64,000 nucleotides of DNA from PALSA-1003 sp963741315 (GCA_963741315.1 CAVUHK010000006.1:1-64000), one strand, 5' to 3'; numbered from the stretch's first letter, positions 45,121 through 55,180 are shown. A program made the numbers and translations. Notes: generated from the letters alone by a model not told the origin.

Positions 45121-48100
45121 ATGACGCCCATCTCGCGGCGTCCTGCGTTCTGGATCGTATTCGCGGCGCTGTCCGCGCTCGCGGGGCTGTTCGCCTGGCG
45201 CTACTTTCCCGATGCACTGCCGCTGGTCAACCTCGACGTGCGCATGTCGCGCGTCGAGGCACTTGCGCGCGCCGGCGAGCTCGCGCAGAAGCTGAAGTTG
45301 GCGCCCGCGGATGCGCGTACCGCGGTGATGTTCGGGCACGACGGCGCGACGCAGAATTTCGTCGAACTCGAGGCTGGCGGCAATGCCCGGTTCACCGCGA
45401 TGCTCGCCGGCAAGACCTACTCGCCGTACTGGTGGGACGTGCGCCTGTTCAAGGCGCGCGAGACCGCCGAGGCGCGCATCCGTTTCCGGCCCGACGGTAC
45501 GCCGTACGGCTTCGCGCTCAAGGTTCCGGAGAACCAGCCCGGCCCGGCGCTCGACGAGATTGCGGCGCGCCTGATCGCCGAGGAGCGCGCACGCGTCGAC
45601 TGGGGCGTCGACTTCACGCCCTACAAGTTGCTCGAGCACTCGCAGGAGCGCCTGCCCGTGGGTCGCGTCGAGCACGCATTCGTCTACGAACGCGTGGATG
45701 AAATGCTGGGCGAGGGACGCTTTCGCATGCGCCTCGGCGTATCGGGCGACACGCTCTCCGAACTCCAGCACTACGTGTTCGTGCCGCAGGCCTTCGATCG
45801 ACGCTTCCAGGAAATGCGCGCCGCCAACAACGCGATTGCGCGGGTGGCGAGCCTGACGGCGGGGCTCCTCTACGGCATCGGCGGTTGTGTGCTGGGCACG
45901 CTGTGGCTGTTGCGCAGGCGCGCGCTGCTCTGGCGGCCGGCGCTCGTCGCCGGGGTGATCGTCGCCGGCATCAACGCGCTGGTGATTCTCGCCAATGCCC
46001 CGCAGTCGTGGTTCGGCTTCGACACCGCGCAATCCGAGTGGGTGTTCTGGGGCCAGCAGGTCGGCGCCTCGGTATTGGTATTGATCGGTGGCGCACTCGG
46101 TCTGGCGCTGGTGTTCATGGCGGCCGAGAGCCTGTCGCGACAGGCATTTGGCGATCATCCGCAACTGTGGAGGCTGTGGACACGCGACGCGGCGCCGACG
46201 CCATCGATACTCGGCCGTACGCTCGGCGGCTATCTGTTCGTGCCGCTGGAACTTGCGTTCATCGTTGCCTTTTACTTCGCCACCAATCGCTATCTTGGCT
46301 GGTGGCAACCGTCCGAATCGCTGTCCGATCCCAACATCCTGGGCAGTGCGGTGCCGGGCCTGGCGCCGATCGGGATGGCGCTGCAGGCGGGGTTCATGGA
46401 GGAGTGCCTCTTCCGCGCGGTCCCGCTCTCGCTCGCGGCGCTGATCGGTGCGCGTTTCGGTCATCGCCGGCTGCTGATTGGAATCGCGCTGGTCCTGCAG
46501 GCGCTGGTGTTCGGCGCGGCGCACGCGAATTATCCGGGCTTCCCAGCGTATTCGCGGCTGGTCGAGTTGATCGGGCCGGCGTTCATCTGGGGACTCATCT
46601 TCCTGCGTTTCGGCCTGCTGCCGACCATCACGCTGCATGCGCTGTTCGACCTCGTGCTCATGTCGCTGCCGGTGTTCCTGGTCGACGGTGGGGTCGCGCG
46701 AGCCAATCAGGCGCTGGTGATCGCTGCCGCGCTGGTGCCGCTGGGTGTCGTGTTGTACCGGCGCGTGCAGGCCGGGCAGTGGCTCGAATTGCCGGCGAGC
46801 CTGCGCAATGGAGGCTGGCAGTCGCTGGTGCAGGTCGCGATCGCGAGCGCGGTCAGCACCCATGCGGCAGCCGGTGCGTGGGCCGCGCGCGTCCAAAAGG
46901 CGCTGCCGATACTGGCGCTGGCCGGCCTGCTGTCGATCATCTTCCTCGGCGACTACAAGGGCGATGCGCCGGCGTTGGCGATCGACCGCGCAGCGGCCGA
47001 GGCCGCTGCCGACGCTGCGCTCAAGGCGCACGGCACGACGCTCGGACCGGAGTGGTCGCGCCTGTCGGCGACGCGACTCGCCGGCGAGGATTCGGACGCA
47101 TGGCTCTGGCACAAGTTCGTCTGGCGTGAGGGCGGCCCCGAAACCTACGCGCGGCTGATGGGCACGTGGCTCGCGCCACCGCTGTGGGAAGTGCGCTACG
47201 CGCGCCTGGCGGGCGGCGACGTTGCCGATCGCGCCGAGGAGTGGCGTGTCGTGGTCGACGGCCGCGGCAACGTGCGCCAGGTGCGGCATGCGTTGCCCGA
47301 GGCGCGCCCCGGGGCGAAACTTGCGCAGGAGGAGGCGCGGGTGCTCGCCCGCGACGCCGTACTCAAGCTTTATGGACTCGATCCGGCGGCGCTGCGCGAA
47401 GTCTCGGCCGAGGAGAAGGAACGCCCGGCGCGCACCGATTGGCGTTTTACCTTCACCGATCCGCGTGTCGACGCCGGCAAGACCGGCGAGGCGCGCGTGC
47501 TGGTCAATATCTCCGGCAATGAGGTGACCAGCGCGGGTCGCTATATATTCGTTCCCGAGGATTGGCAGCGCGGTGAGCGCGAGCGCTCGTCGCGCATGCG
47601 CATCGCCAAGCTGAGCGTCGGACTGGCCGCGGCGCTGTTCGCCATCGCCGCGCTGATCGCCGCGATCATGGCGTGGAGCCGCGGGCGTTTCGACCGGCGC
47701 GCGTTCAAGCTGACGTCGATTCTCGTTGCCGTGGCCTCGCTGGTCACCGGCGTGAACCTCTGGCCGGCATTCGCAATGCGCCTCTCGACCACCGAGCCGT
47801 ATCTCTGGCAGGTGTTGCTCTGGGCTGGAGGGCTGGGCCTCTCGCTGCTGATACAGATTCTCCTGGTCGGCCTGCTCGCGGGCGTGGCGGCGTGGGTGTC
47901 GCGCGCACACGCGCCCGACGGCGTCGCCGCGCGCACGCTGTGGCTGCGCGGCGCGCAGGCGGGCCTGTTCGCGGTCGGCGTCAAGCTGCTCGCCGGCGTC
48001 ATGGCTATGCGCGACGTTCCGCACTGGCCGGGCGTCGGCGAAGACAACGCGTGGTTTCCCTGGCTGGCCGCGCTGGCCAGTCCGATGGTGATTGTCCTGG

Positions 48101-48528
48101 CCGCGACCGCGATCACCGCGTTCGTGATCCATTGGCTCAATCGCCTGTCGGACGGATGGCAGCAGCGACGCGTGCTGACCTGCGTGCTGCTGGTCGTCGT
48201 CGCGGGTGCGCAGGCGGCGCTGCTGGCCGACGACTGGCTGGAAATCGTCGTCACCGGCCTGCTGGTCGGTGCACTCAACACGCTGCTCTTCGCGACGGTC
48301 CTGCGTTTCGACCTGCGTGCGGTGCCCGGGTTTGTCGGCGCCGAGATCGCGGCGACGATCATCTCCGAGGCGCTTCTTGAGCGAACCGAGAGCGCAGCCT
48401 GGCACGCGGTATTGCAACTGGCCGTTACGCTGGCGCTGACCTGGGCGATCACGCACTATCTTGTGCGCGCCGGTGCGCCGACCGTCGCTGCGACGCCCAC
48501 CGGCCCGCTGCCGGTCGCTGCGGATTAG
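45121..48528 (+). CDS. Very large CPBP-family intramembrane metalloprotease with duplicated extracytoplasmic and membrane modules
   Basis: 1135 residues. The CPBP/Abi (CAAX protease-like) core is at about 410-520: Glu427-Glu428 and Arg432 (FMEECLFRAV), His468 (GAAHANYPG) and His506/Asp510 (ITLHALFD) form the expected metal-binding set. The chain is a tandem duplication: anchor (about 10-27), soluble domain (30-235), membrane helices (240-575); then anchor (594-610), soluble domain (612-822), membrane helices (830-1115). The two soluble domains share matching ends, FRMRLGVSGDTLSE...YVFVPQAFDR against ARVLVNISGNEVTS...YIFVPEDWQR. Only the first half has protease residues. Substrate and role are unknown. 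It follows pntB and precedes hrpA. Confidence 0.85.
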   Translation: MTPISRRPAFWIVFAALSALAGLFAWRYFPDALPLVNLDVRMSRVEALARAGELAQKLKLAPADARTAVMFGHDGATQNFVELEAGGNARFTAMLAGKTYSPYWWDVRLFKARETAEARIRFRPDGTPYGFALKVPENQPGPALDEIAARLIAEERARVDWGVDFTPYKLLEHSQERLPVGRVEHAFVYERVDEMLGEGRFRMRLGVSGDTLSELQHYVFVPQAFDRRFQEMRAANNAIARVASLTAGLLYGIGGCVLGTLWLLRRRALLWRPALVAGVIVAGINALVILANAPQSWFGFDTAQSEWVFWGQQVGASVLVLIGGALGLALVFMAAESLSRQAFGDHPQLWRLWTRDAAPTPSILGRTLGGYLFVPLELAFIVAFYFATNRYLGWWQPSESLSDPNILGSAVPGLAPIGMALQAGFMEECLFRAVPLSLAALIGARFGHRRLLIGIALVLQALVFGAAHANYPGFPAYSRLVELIGPAFIWGLIFLRFGLLPTITLHALFDLVLMSLPVFLVDGGVARANQALVIAAALVPLGVVLYRRVQAGQWLELPASLRNGGWQSLVQVAIASAVSTHAAAGAWAARVQKALPILALAGLLSIIFLGDYKGDAPALAIDRAAAEAAADAALKAHGTTLGPEWSRLSATRLAGEDSDAWLWHKFVWREGGPETYARLMGTWLAPPLWEVRYARLAGGDVADRAEEWRVVVDGRGNVRQVRHALPEARPGAKLAQEEARVLARDAVLKLYGLDPAALREVSAEEKERPARTDWRFTFTDPRVDAGKTGEARVLVNISGNEVTSAGRYIFVPEDWQRGERERSSRMRIAKLSVGLAAALFAIAALIAAIMAWSRGRFDRRAFKLTSILVAVASLVTGVNLWPAFAMRLSTTEPYLWQVLLWAGGLGLSLLIQILLVGLLAGVAAWVSRAHAPDGVAARTLWLRGAQAGLFAVGVKLLAGVMAMRDVPHWPGVGEDNAWFPWLAALASPMVIVLAATAITAFVIHWLNRLSDGWQQRRVLTCVLLVVVAGAQAALLADDWLEIVVTGLLVGALNTLLFATVLRFDLRAVPGFVGAEIAATIISEALLERTESAAWHAVLQLAVTLALTWAITHYLVRAGAPTVAATPTGPLPVAAD

Positions 48529-48552
48529 CGTCGCGAGCCACCCGGCGAGGGG

Positions 48553-48571
48553 CCCCACGCGAAGCGTGGGG
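48553..48571. repeat. Perfect 8-bp hairpin ahead of hrpA
   Basis: CCCCACGC-GAA-GCGTGGGG forms a stem of eight base pairs with a GAA triloop, 24 bases after the CPBP protease stop and 20 bases before the hrpA start. No T-run follows, so it is not a standard terminator. It could stabilise the upstream mRNA or be a scattered intergenic repeat. Confidence 0.5.
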
Positions 48572-48591
48572 ATCGACGCCAGAATGCCGTC

Positions 48592-51500
48592 ATGACTACC
48601 GCGTCGCTCTACGAGCAATTGCGCGCTGAACTTGCCGCCGGCATGACTGCCGACCACGAGCGACTGTCGCGACAGCTGCAGCGTATTTCGCGCGCCGGCA
48701 CACCGAACGCGGAAATCGAGCGCGTCGCGCGCGCGGTGGCGGCTTCGCGCGAGTCCGCGCAGCGCCGGGCCGCAGCGATTCCGCCGATTGCGTATCCGCC
48801 CGAATTACCGGTTTCGGAACGCCGCGACGAGATCGCAGCAGCGATACGCGCCCACCCGGTGGTGATCGTCTGCGGCGAGACCGGGTCGGGCAAGACGACG
48901 CAATTGCCGAAGATCTGCATGGAGCTTGGCCGCGGTGCGCGTGGCCTGATCGGCCACACGCAACCGAGGCGCATCGCAGCGCGCAGTGTCGCGACGCGCA
49001 TCGCGGAGGAGCTCGAGACGCCGTTGGGCGCGGTGGTTGGCTACAAGGTCCGCTTCACCGATCGCACGCAACCCGGGGCGTGGATCAAGCTGATGACCGA
49101 TGGCATCCTGCTCGCCGAGACGCAGGGCGACCGCCGCCTCGCCGCATACGACACGATCATCGTCGATGAAGCGCACGAGCGCAGCCTCAACATCGACTTC
49201 CTGCTGGGCTATCTCAAGCGCCTGCTGCGCGAGCGCGCCGATCTGAAGGTCATCGTCACGTCAGCCACGCTCGACGCGGCGCGCTTCGCGCGGCACTTTG
49301 GAGAGCCGGACCATCCTGCGCCGATCATCGAGGTGTCGGGGCGTGCGTATCCGGTGGAAACGCGCTATCGGTCGCTGGCGAAAGATGAGGACGACGACGA
49401 GGAAGAGCTCGAGGAGGCGATCGTCGCTGCCACCGAGGACCTGTGGCGCGAAGGCCCGGGGGACATCCTGGTATTCCTGCCCGGCGAGCGGGAAATCCGC
49501 GAGACTTCGGAGTTGCTGCAGCGCGCGCTCGCGCGCCGGCCGTACGCGGCGGCGGTGGAAGTCCTGCCGCTGTTCGCGCGCCTGTCGGTCGAGCAGCAGC
49601 AGCGCGTCTTCGCCACCAGCCAGGGCCGGCGCATCGTGCTCGCGACCAACGTCGCGGAGACCTCGCTTACGGTACCAGGCATCCGTAGCGTGATCGACAC
49701 CGGACTCGCGCGCGTCAAGCGCTATTCGCTGCGCAACAAGGTGACGCAGCTGCAGATCGAGAAGATCGCGCGTTCCGCCGCGAATCAGCGTGCGGGACGC
49801 TGCGGACGCGTCAGCGCGGGCGTATGCGTGCGGCTATACGGCGAGGAGGATTTCGCGGCGCGGCCCGAGTACACCGAACCCGAGATCCTGCGCAGCTCGC
49901 TGGCCGCGGTGATCCTGCGCATGGCGTCGCTCGAACTCGGCGCGGTCGACGCGTTTCCGTTTCTCGAGGCGCCGAGCCCGCGCGCGATTGCCGACGGCTA
50001 CCAGCTGTTGCAGGAACTCGGCGCGGTCGACGGCCAGCGCGACCTGACCGCGCTCGGTCGCGAACTCGCCCGATTGCCGGTGGACCCGCGCATCGGCAGG
50101 ATGATCCTGGCGGCACGGGACTCGGACTGCCTCGCCGAAATGCTGGTCATCGCCAGCGCGCTCGCCGTGCCCGATCCGCGCGAGCGGCCGCTGGAAAAGC
50201 AGCAGGCCGCCGACCAGGCGCACCTGCGCTTTCGCGATGAACGCTCGGATTTCCTGAGCCTGCTCGCGGTCTGGCAGTTCTTTGGCGACGCGCTGACCGC
50301 GAAGCTTTCGCATCGCGCACTGGTCGACCGCTGCCGCGCGCACTTTGTTTCGTACCTGCGCCTGCGCGAATGGCGCGACCTTCATCGCCAGTTGTCCGAG
50401 CAGATTCAGGAACTCGGGTGGAAGTGGAACGACGCTCTGCCGGCGGCCATTGATGACGCGCGTTACGCACGGATTCACCGGGCGCTGCTTGCCGGGCTGA
50501 TCTCGAACGTCGGTTGCAAGGCCGAGGACGGTGATCATTACGCCGGAGTACGTGGCCTGAAGTTTTACGTGCATCCCGGATCGGGTATCGCGCGCAAGGC
50601 CAGCAAGTGGATGCTGGCGGCCGAGCTGACCGAGACGACCCGCCTGTACGCGCGCTGCGCGGCGAAGATCGAGCCCGACTGGATCGAGGCGGTTGCCGGC
50701 GAGCTGGTCGAGCGCACGCACTTCGATCCGCGCTGGGACAGCGCGCGCGGCGACGTCGTCGGCGCCGAGCGCGTGTCGCTCTACGGCCTGACGCTGGTCG
50801 CGCGTCGGCGCATTTCCTACGGCCGGGTCGATCCGGCGACCGCGCACGAAGTGTTCCTGCGCGAAGCGCTGGTACCGGGCGATCTCGCCAGCAAGGCGCC
50901 GTTTCTCGCCCACAATCGCCGGCTGGTCGCCGAGGTCGCCGAACTCGAACACAAGGCGCGCCGGCAGGACGTGCTGGTCGACGACGACGCGTTGGTCGCG
51001 TTCTATGCGGCACGCGTTCCGGAGCACGTGCATTCCACCGCGGGCTTCGAGCACTGGCGCAAGGAAGCGGAGCAGAAGCAGCCGGACCTGTTGCTGCTCA
51101 CCCGCGAGGCGTTGATGCGGCACGCGGCGGCGGGGATCACCGAGGAGCAGTATCCGGAGCAGCTGGCGATCGCGGCTACGCGCCTGCCGCTCAAGTACCG
51201 GTTCGCGCCGGGTCATGCGCTCGACGGCCTGACGCTGACGGTGCCGCTGACGCTGCTCAACCAGCTCGACGCCGCGCAACTGTCGTGGCTGGTGCCAGGA
51301 ATGATCCGCGAAAAGCTGACCTGGTACTTCAAGGCGCTGCCCAAAGGTTTGCGCGGCCGGTTCATTCCGGTACCGGATTCGGTGACGGCATTCCTGGAAT
51401 CGCCTACCGCTTCTGCGCGCGGCCCCGCAGCGCTGGCAGATGCGTTGCGCGTCTGGTGCAGCGCGCGGGCCGGCGTGCCGCTTGGTCCGGACAGCTGGGA

Positions 51501-52518
51501 CGAGGCCGCGCTGCCCGTGCACTTGCGGGTCAACGTGCGCGTGGTCGACGCCGCCGGGGCGGAGCTGGCGCAGGGCCGCGACCTCACCGCGCTGTGCGCG
51601 CAATTGGGCGACGCGGCGCAGCTTTCGTTCGCCGCGGCCGGACCCGAAATCGAGCGCGGCGACATTCGCAGCTGGGATTTCGGCGACCTGCCCGAGTCGA
51701 TCGCAGTGTTGCGCGAGGGGCGCCGCGTCACCGGCTACCCCGCGTTGGTCGATCAGGGCGACTGTGTTGCGCTCAAGCTCTACGACACGCGCGATGCCGC
51801 CGATGCGGCAACGCGTGAGGCGGTGATCCGCCTGATTCGCATGCAGCTCAAGGACGCGCTGCGCAACTGGGAACGCGAGCCGGCGGGATTCGTCGCGACC
51901 GCATTGCAGCTCAAGTCGGCGGTGCCCGCGGACGCGCTGCTCGCAGACACCGTGCGCGCGATCCAGGCGCGCGCATTCCTGGGCGATGATCCGCTGCCGC
52001 GCTCCGAGCAGGCGTTTGCCGAACAGGTGAAGCGCGCACGCGCGCGCCTGCCGGCGGTGGCCGATGGCGCCTTCCGGATGCTCGCGGCGATTGCCGGGGA
52101 GTATCACATCACAGGGCAGAAGCTGGCGGCGGCGCCACCGGCGCGCGCCCGCCTGGTCGCCGAGCTCGCGGCGCAGCGCAACGCGCTTGTTTTTCCCGGA
52201 TTCATGGCGGCCACGCCGTGGGGCCAGCTCGCGCATCTGCCGCGCTATCTGCAGGCGCTGCAACGACGTTTGGCCAAGTACGCCGCGGACCCGGCGCGCG
52301 ACGCGAAGCACGGCGAGTCGGTAGCGCAGCTGTGGGAGCGCTTTCGGGCCCGGGAGGCGGCCAATCGCGCCGCCAAGCGCGTCGAGCCGGCGCTGCAGGC
52401 GTTTCGCTGGCAAATCGAGGAACTCAGGGTGTCGCTGTTCGCGCAGGAGCTGCGCACGGCGCTGCCAGTGTCGTATAAACGTCTCGAAAAGGCCTGGACG
52501 GACCTTTCCCGGGGATAA
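48592..52518 (+). CDS. hrpA: ATP-dependent RNA helicase HrpA
   Basis: 1308 residues, close to the 1300 of E. coli HrpA. DEAH-box helicase: Walker A GETGSGKTTQ (Lys101), DEAH at 192-195 (VDEAHERS), SATLD, the C-terminal helicase motif TNVAETSLTVPGIRSVIDTG and QRAGRCGRV, then HA2 and OB domains and the long HrpA-specific DUF3418 C-terminal region. In E. coli HrpA rescues collided ribosomes on mRNA. It is followed by a DUF1631 gene 144 bases downstream. Confidence 0.95.
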   Translation: MTTASLYEQLRAELAAGMTADHERLSRQLQRISRAGTPNAEIERVARAVAASRESAQRRAAAIPPIAYPPELPVSERRDEIAAAIRAHPVVIVCGETGSGKTTQLPKICMELGRGARGLIGHTQPRRIAARSVATRIAEELETPLGAVVGYKVRFTDRTQPGAWIKLMTDGILLAETQGDRRLAAYDTIIVDEAHERSLNIDFLLGYLKRLLRERADLKVIVTSATLDAARFARHFGEPDHPAPIIEVSGRAYPVETRYRSLAKDEDDDEEELEEAIVAATEDLWREGPGDILVFLPGEREIRETSELLQRALARRPYAAAVEVLPLFARLSVEQQQRVFATSQGRRIVLATNVAETSLTVPGIRSVIDTGLARVKRYSLRNKVTQLQIEKIARSAANQRAGRCGRVSAGVCVRLYGEEDFAARPEYTEPEILRSSLAAVILRMASLELGAVDAFPFLEAPSPRAIADGYQLLQELGAVDGQRDLTALGRELARLPVDPRIGRMILAARDSDCLAEMLVIASALAVPDPRERPLEKQQAADQAHLRFRDERSDFLSLLAVWQFFGDALTAKLSHRALVDRCRAHFVSYLRLREWRDLHRQLSEQIQELGWKWNDALPAAIDDARYARIHRALLAGLISNVGCKAEDGDHYAGVRGLKFYVHPGSGIARKASKWMLAAELTETTRLYARCAAKIEPDWIEAVAGELVERTHFDPRWDSARGDVVGAERVSLYGLTLVARRRISYGRVDPATAHEVFLREALVPGDLASKAPFLAHNRRLVAEVAELEHKARRQDVLVDDDALVAFYAARVPEHVHSTAGFEHWRKEAEQKQPDLLLLTREALMRHAAAGITEEQYPEQLAIAATRLPLKYRFAPGHALDGLTLTVPLTLLNQLDAAQLSWLVPGMIREKLTWYFKALPKGLRGRFIPVPDSVTAFLESPTASARGPAALADALRVWCSARAGVPLGPDSWDEAALPVHLRVNVRVVDAAGAELAQGRDLTALCAQLGDAAQLSFAAAGPEIERGDIRSWDFGDLPESIAVLREGRRVTGYPALVDQGDCVALKLYDTRDAADAATREAVIRLIRMQLKDALRNWEREPAGFVATALQLKSAVPADALLADTVRAIQARAFLGDDPLPRSEQAFAEQVKRARARLPAVADGAFRMLAAIAGEYHITGQKLAAAPPARARLVAELAAQRNALVFPGFMAATPWGQLAHLPRYLQALQRRLAKYAADPARDAKHGESVAQLWERFRAREAANRAAKRVEPALQAFRWQIEELRVSLFAQELRTALPVSYKRLEKAWTDLSRG

Positions 52519-52662
52519 GTGGCAATTTTTCACGTTGGCGTAGGGAAACCTTGCGTGATACAGTGATTTACCGCACTCCAGGGGATCTGCGGAACGGGCT
52601 CGGAGCGTGCTGATCGGGGCGCAACGGGCTTGACCGGGCAGGTCCATCCAAGGACCAGACGC

Positions 52663-55116
52663 GTGAATACGACTACCACCTCGGGCGAACGCGCAGTCGC
52701 GCGCGGGACGACCAAGGAAATGACGCGAATTCTCGGCGATTGCCGGGATCTCGCCATTCAACGCCTTGTGGCGACCTTCAAGTCGATGCTCGACCGCGTC
52801 GGCGAACTGCTCATGGCGCGCGCCGAGCGGTCCGACGTGCGTGAAGAACAGAATCTTTGCCTTGAAGCGCGCGGGGTCCTGCATAACGAAGGTGCGAAGC
52901 TGCTGGCCGACTTCGAGCGCCACCTGCGCCGGCTGGTCGCCGAGCGGATCGCGGGCAAAGTCGAGACCAAGGCCGATTTCGCCAAGGTCGACGCCAAGAA
53001 GCTGTCGCTGGTCGACAACTCGGCGATGGACGAATCGGTGCTCTCCGGCAACATCATTCGCGTGGTCGAGAACCAATGCGAGAGCGAGTTGCGCGACTTC
53101 AACCGCTCGGTCGGCTATCTGCTCGGACGGCCGGATCTTGAAACCGCCGCCAATCCGCTCGCGCCGACGACCATCGTCGAGGCGTTCACCGGCGCGTTGC
53201 ACGGCATCGGCAGCACTCAGAAGATCATGCTGATGATCCTCAAGGAACTCAACCAGACGTCGCTGGGCGACATCAACGAAATCTACGCCGACTTGAATCG
53301 GCATCTCGAGCAGCTCAAGGTCGTGCCGAAGCAGCGTGCGCCGATCGTCAACCGCGCGGCCGGGGAGCGCGGCGCCGCAGGCGGCGCCGATGGCAAGCCG
53401 GCGGCGGCCCAGCCCGGCGGCGAGATCGATATGATGGCCGTGCTGCAGCGACTCGCCAATTCCGGTGCATTGCGTGGTGGTGCGGTGCAGGCAGGCGCAC
53501 CGCCGCCGCCCGCAGGACATGCCGCCGGCGCGGCATTCGGGGCGTCGGGGTCAGCATCGGCGGCCGCGGGCTATGCGCTGAACTTCCCCGCGCAGGGCGG
53601 CAGTGGCGGTTCCTTCGGGCCGCCTTCCGGAAGTTTTGGCGGCCAGCAGGGGGGCGGCGCGTCGAACGCGCCGCTAGCGATCGGCCCCTACGGCGGACCG
53701 CGCATCCTGGTGACTCCGGGCCTGGGTGAGGCGCTGGGCCGCCTGCAACACGGCGAATCCGGCTTCGATTTCGCCGGTTCGCCGGTGCAGTTCTCGGGCC
53801 TGCAGCAGGACATGCACAACGTCCTGCGCGACGTGCAGGATTCACCGATCGGAGCGCGCGCCAATCAGCTCGAATCGATGACCATCGAGCTGGTCGCGAT
53901 GCTGTTCGACTTCATCTTCGAGACCAAGGACCTGCCCGACAGCATCAAGGCGCTGGTCGGCCGGCTGCAGATCCCGCTGCTGAAGGCGGCGATGCTCGAC
54001 GGCGCGTTCTTCTCCAAGAAATCGCATCCGTCGCGCGTGCTGGTCAACGCGCTCGCTCAGGCCGGCATCGGCTGGTCGCCGACGATGGGTCACGACGACC
54101 CGCTGTACCGGAAGATCGAGTCGATCGTTCATCGCATCCTCGATGACTTCACCGACGACATCGGCCTGTTCGACACGCTGCGCGAGGAGCTCGAGGACTT
54201 CCTCGCAACCGAGGAACGGACCGCGGAAGTCAACGTCCAGTCGAGCGCGGAGGAGATCAACCAGCGCGATCGTCGCGAGATCGCGCAGATGGTGGCGCGC
54301 TCGGAGATCGAGCGACGGCTGAAGGATCATGCCGCGCCCAATTTCCTGGCGGGCTTCCTGCGCGACAAGTGGCAGGACACGCTCACCCAGCTCTACCTGC
54401 AGGAGGGCGAGGAGAGCGAGGCGTGGACCTCGGCGCTGGCGACGCTCGACGACCTGGTCTGGAGCGTGCAGCCGAAACGCGCGATCGACGATCGCAAGAA
54501 GCTCGTCGCGATGCTGCGCAACCTCCTGCGCCGCCTGCACGGCGGACTGCACAACGTCGCCTGGGAAGCCGGCGAGCGCGAACAGTTCATGGCGAACCTG
54601 GTCGCCGCGCATGCCGCCGCGGTCAAGGCGAGCCTGTCCGCGGTGCCGATGCCGACGACCGCGGTCGCGGAAGCTGCGGCGGCTGCGGCCGAGGAGGCCA
54701 CCGCCAAGGGTGACATCGAAGGCGCGACCAAGGCGCGCGCACTGGCAGTCGCGATGGCGCCGGCGCCGCCGCCCCCGCCGCCGCCGGAAGAACCCGAGGT
54801 GCTGCAGGATCGCTTCGCCGAAATCGCCGGCAGCCTCGAGCGTGGCATGTGGGTCGAATTCGAAGGCGACGACGGGCAGCTCGCGTTCGCCAAACTGGCG
54901 TGGGTGAGCCCGCTGCGCGGAACCTACCTGTTCACCAATCGCCAGGGACAGAAGGCGGTATCGCTGACTGCGGACGAGCTTGCGCAGCGCTTCCGCAACG
55001 ATCGCGCGCGCATGGTCGAAGCCGAGCCACTGGTCGACCGCGCGTTCACGAGCATGCTGGCGACGATCGAAGAGAAATTCGGCGGCGACGCAGTCGCCGC
55101 TGCGCAGGCACACTGA
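52663..55116 (+). CDS. DUF1631 family protein
   Basis: 817 residues from GTG 52663, which has an AAGGA ribosome site. I recognise the DUF1631 family (function unknown, sometimes mislabelled thymidine phosphorylase). The N-terminal helical part (RDLAIQRLVATFKSML, AKKLSLVDNSAMDESVLSG) is followed by a low-complexity Gly/Ala/Pro linker (about 225-345), a central helical core (NQLESMTIELVAMLFDFIF, HPSRVLVNALAQAGIGW), a run of seven prolines near 705, and a C-terminal PilZ-like small beta domain (GMWVEFEGDDGQLAFAKLAW). No signal peptide or membrane helix is seen, so it is probably cytoplasmic. The PilZ resemblance is an inference. Confidence 0.85.
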   Translation: MNTTTTSGERAVARGTTKEMTRILGDCRDLAIQRLVATFKSMLDRVGELLMARAERSDVREEQNLCLEARGVLHNEGAKLLADFERHLRRLVAERIAGKVETKADFAKVDAKKLSLVDNSAMDESVLSGNIIRVVENQCESELRDFNRSVGYLLGRPDLETAANPLAPTTIVEAFTGALHGIGSTQKIMLMILKELNQTSLGDINEIYADLNRHLEQLKVVPKQRAPIVNRAAGERGAAGGADGKPAAAQPGGEIDMMAVLQRLANSGALRGGAVQAGAPPPPAGHAAGAAFGASGSASAAAGYALNFPAQGGSGGSFGPPSGSFGGQQGGGASNAPLAIGPYGGPRILVTPGLGEALGRLQHGESGFDFAGSPVQFSGLQQDMHNVLRDVQDSPIGARANQLESMTIELVAMLFDFIFETKDLPDSIKALVGRLQIPLLKAAMLDGAFFSKKSHPSRVLVNALAQAGIGWSPTMGHDDPLYRKIESIVHRILDDFTDDIGLFDTLREELEDFLATEERTAEVNVQSSAEEINQRDRREIAQMVARSEIERRLKDHAAPNFLAGFLRDKWQDTLTQLYLQEGEESEAWTSALATLDDLVWSVQPKRAIDDRKKLVAMLRNLLRRLHGGLHNVAWEAGEREQFMANLVAAHAAAVKASLSAVPMPTTAVAEAAAAAAEEATAKGDIEGATKARALAVAMAPAPPPPPPPEEPEVLQDRFAEIAGSLERGMWVEFEGDDGQLAFAKLAWVSPLRGTYLFTNRQGQKAVSLTADELAQRFRNDRARMVEAEPLVDRAFTSMLATIEEKFGGDAVAAAQAH

Positions 55117-55180
55117 ACGCCGGGCGCGCTCGCCAACTCACTGCGCTGTCGCGAACGCCCCGCAGCGCGCCATCGAGGCC

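Noticed and set aside
44491..48657. Minus-strand open frame of 1388 codons opposite pntB and the CPBP gene
   Set aside because: Arg/Gln/His-rich antisense shadow of GC-rich coding DNA; it resembles no family, whereas the plus strand encodes recognisable proteins.
49834..53520. Minus-strand open frame of 1228 codons opposite hrpA and DUF1631
   Set aside because: Antisense shadow with no recognisable domain or plausible start context.
52663..55116. Thymidine phosphorylase label for the DUF1631 protein
   Set aside because: No phosphorylase signature is present; that name is a legacy mis-annotation of the family.
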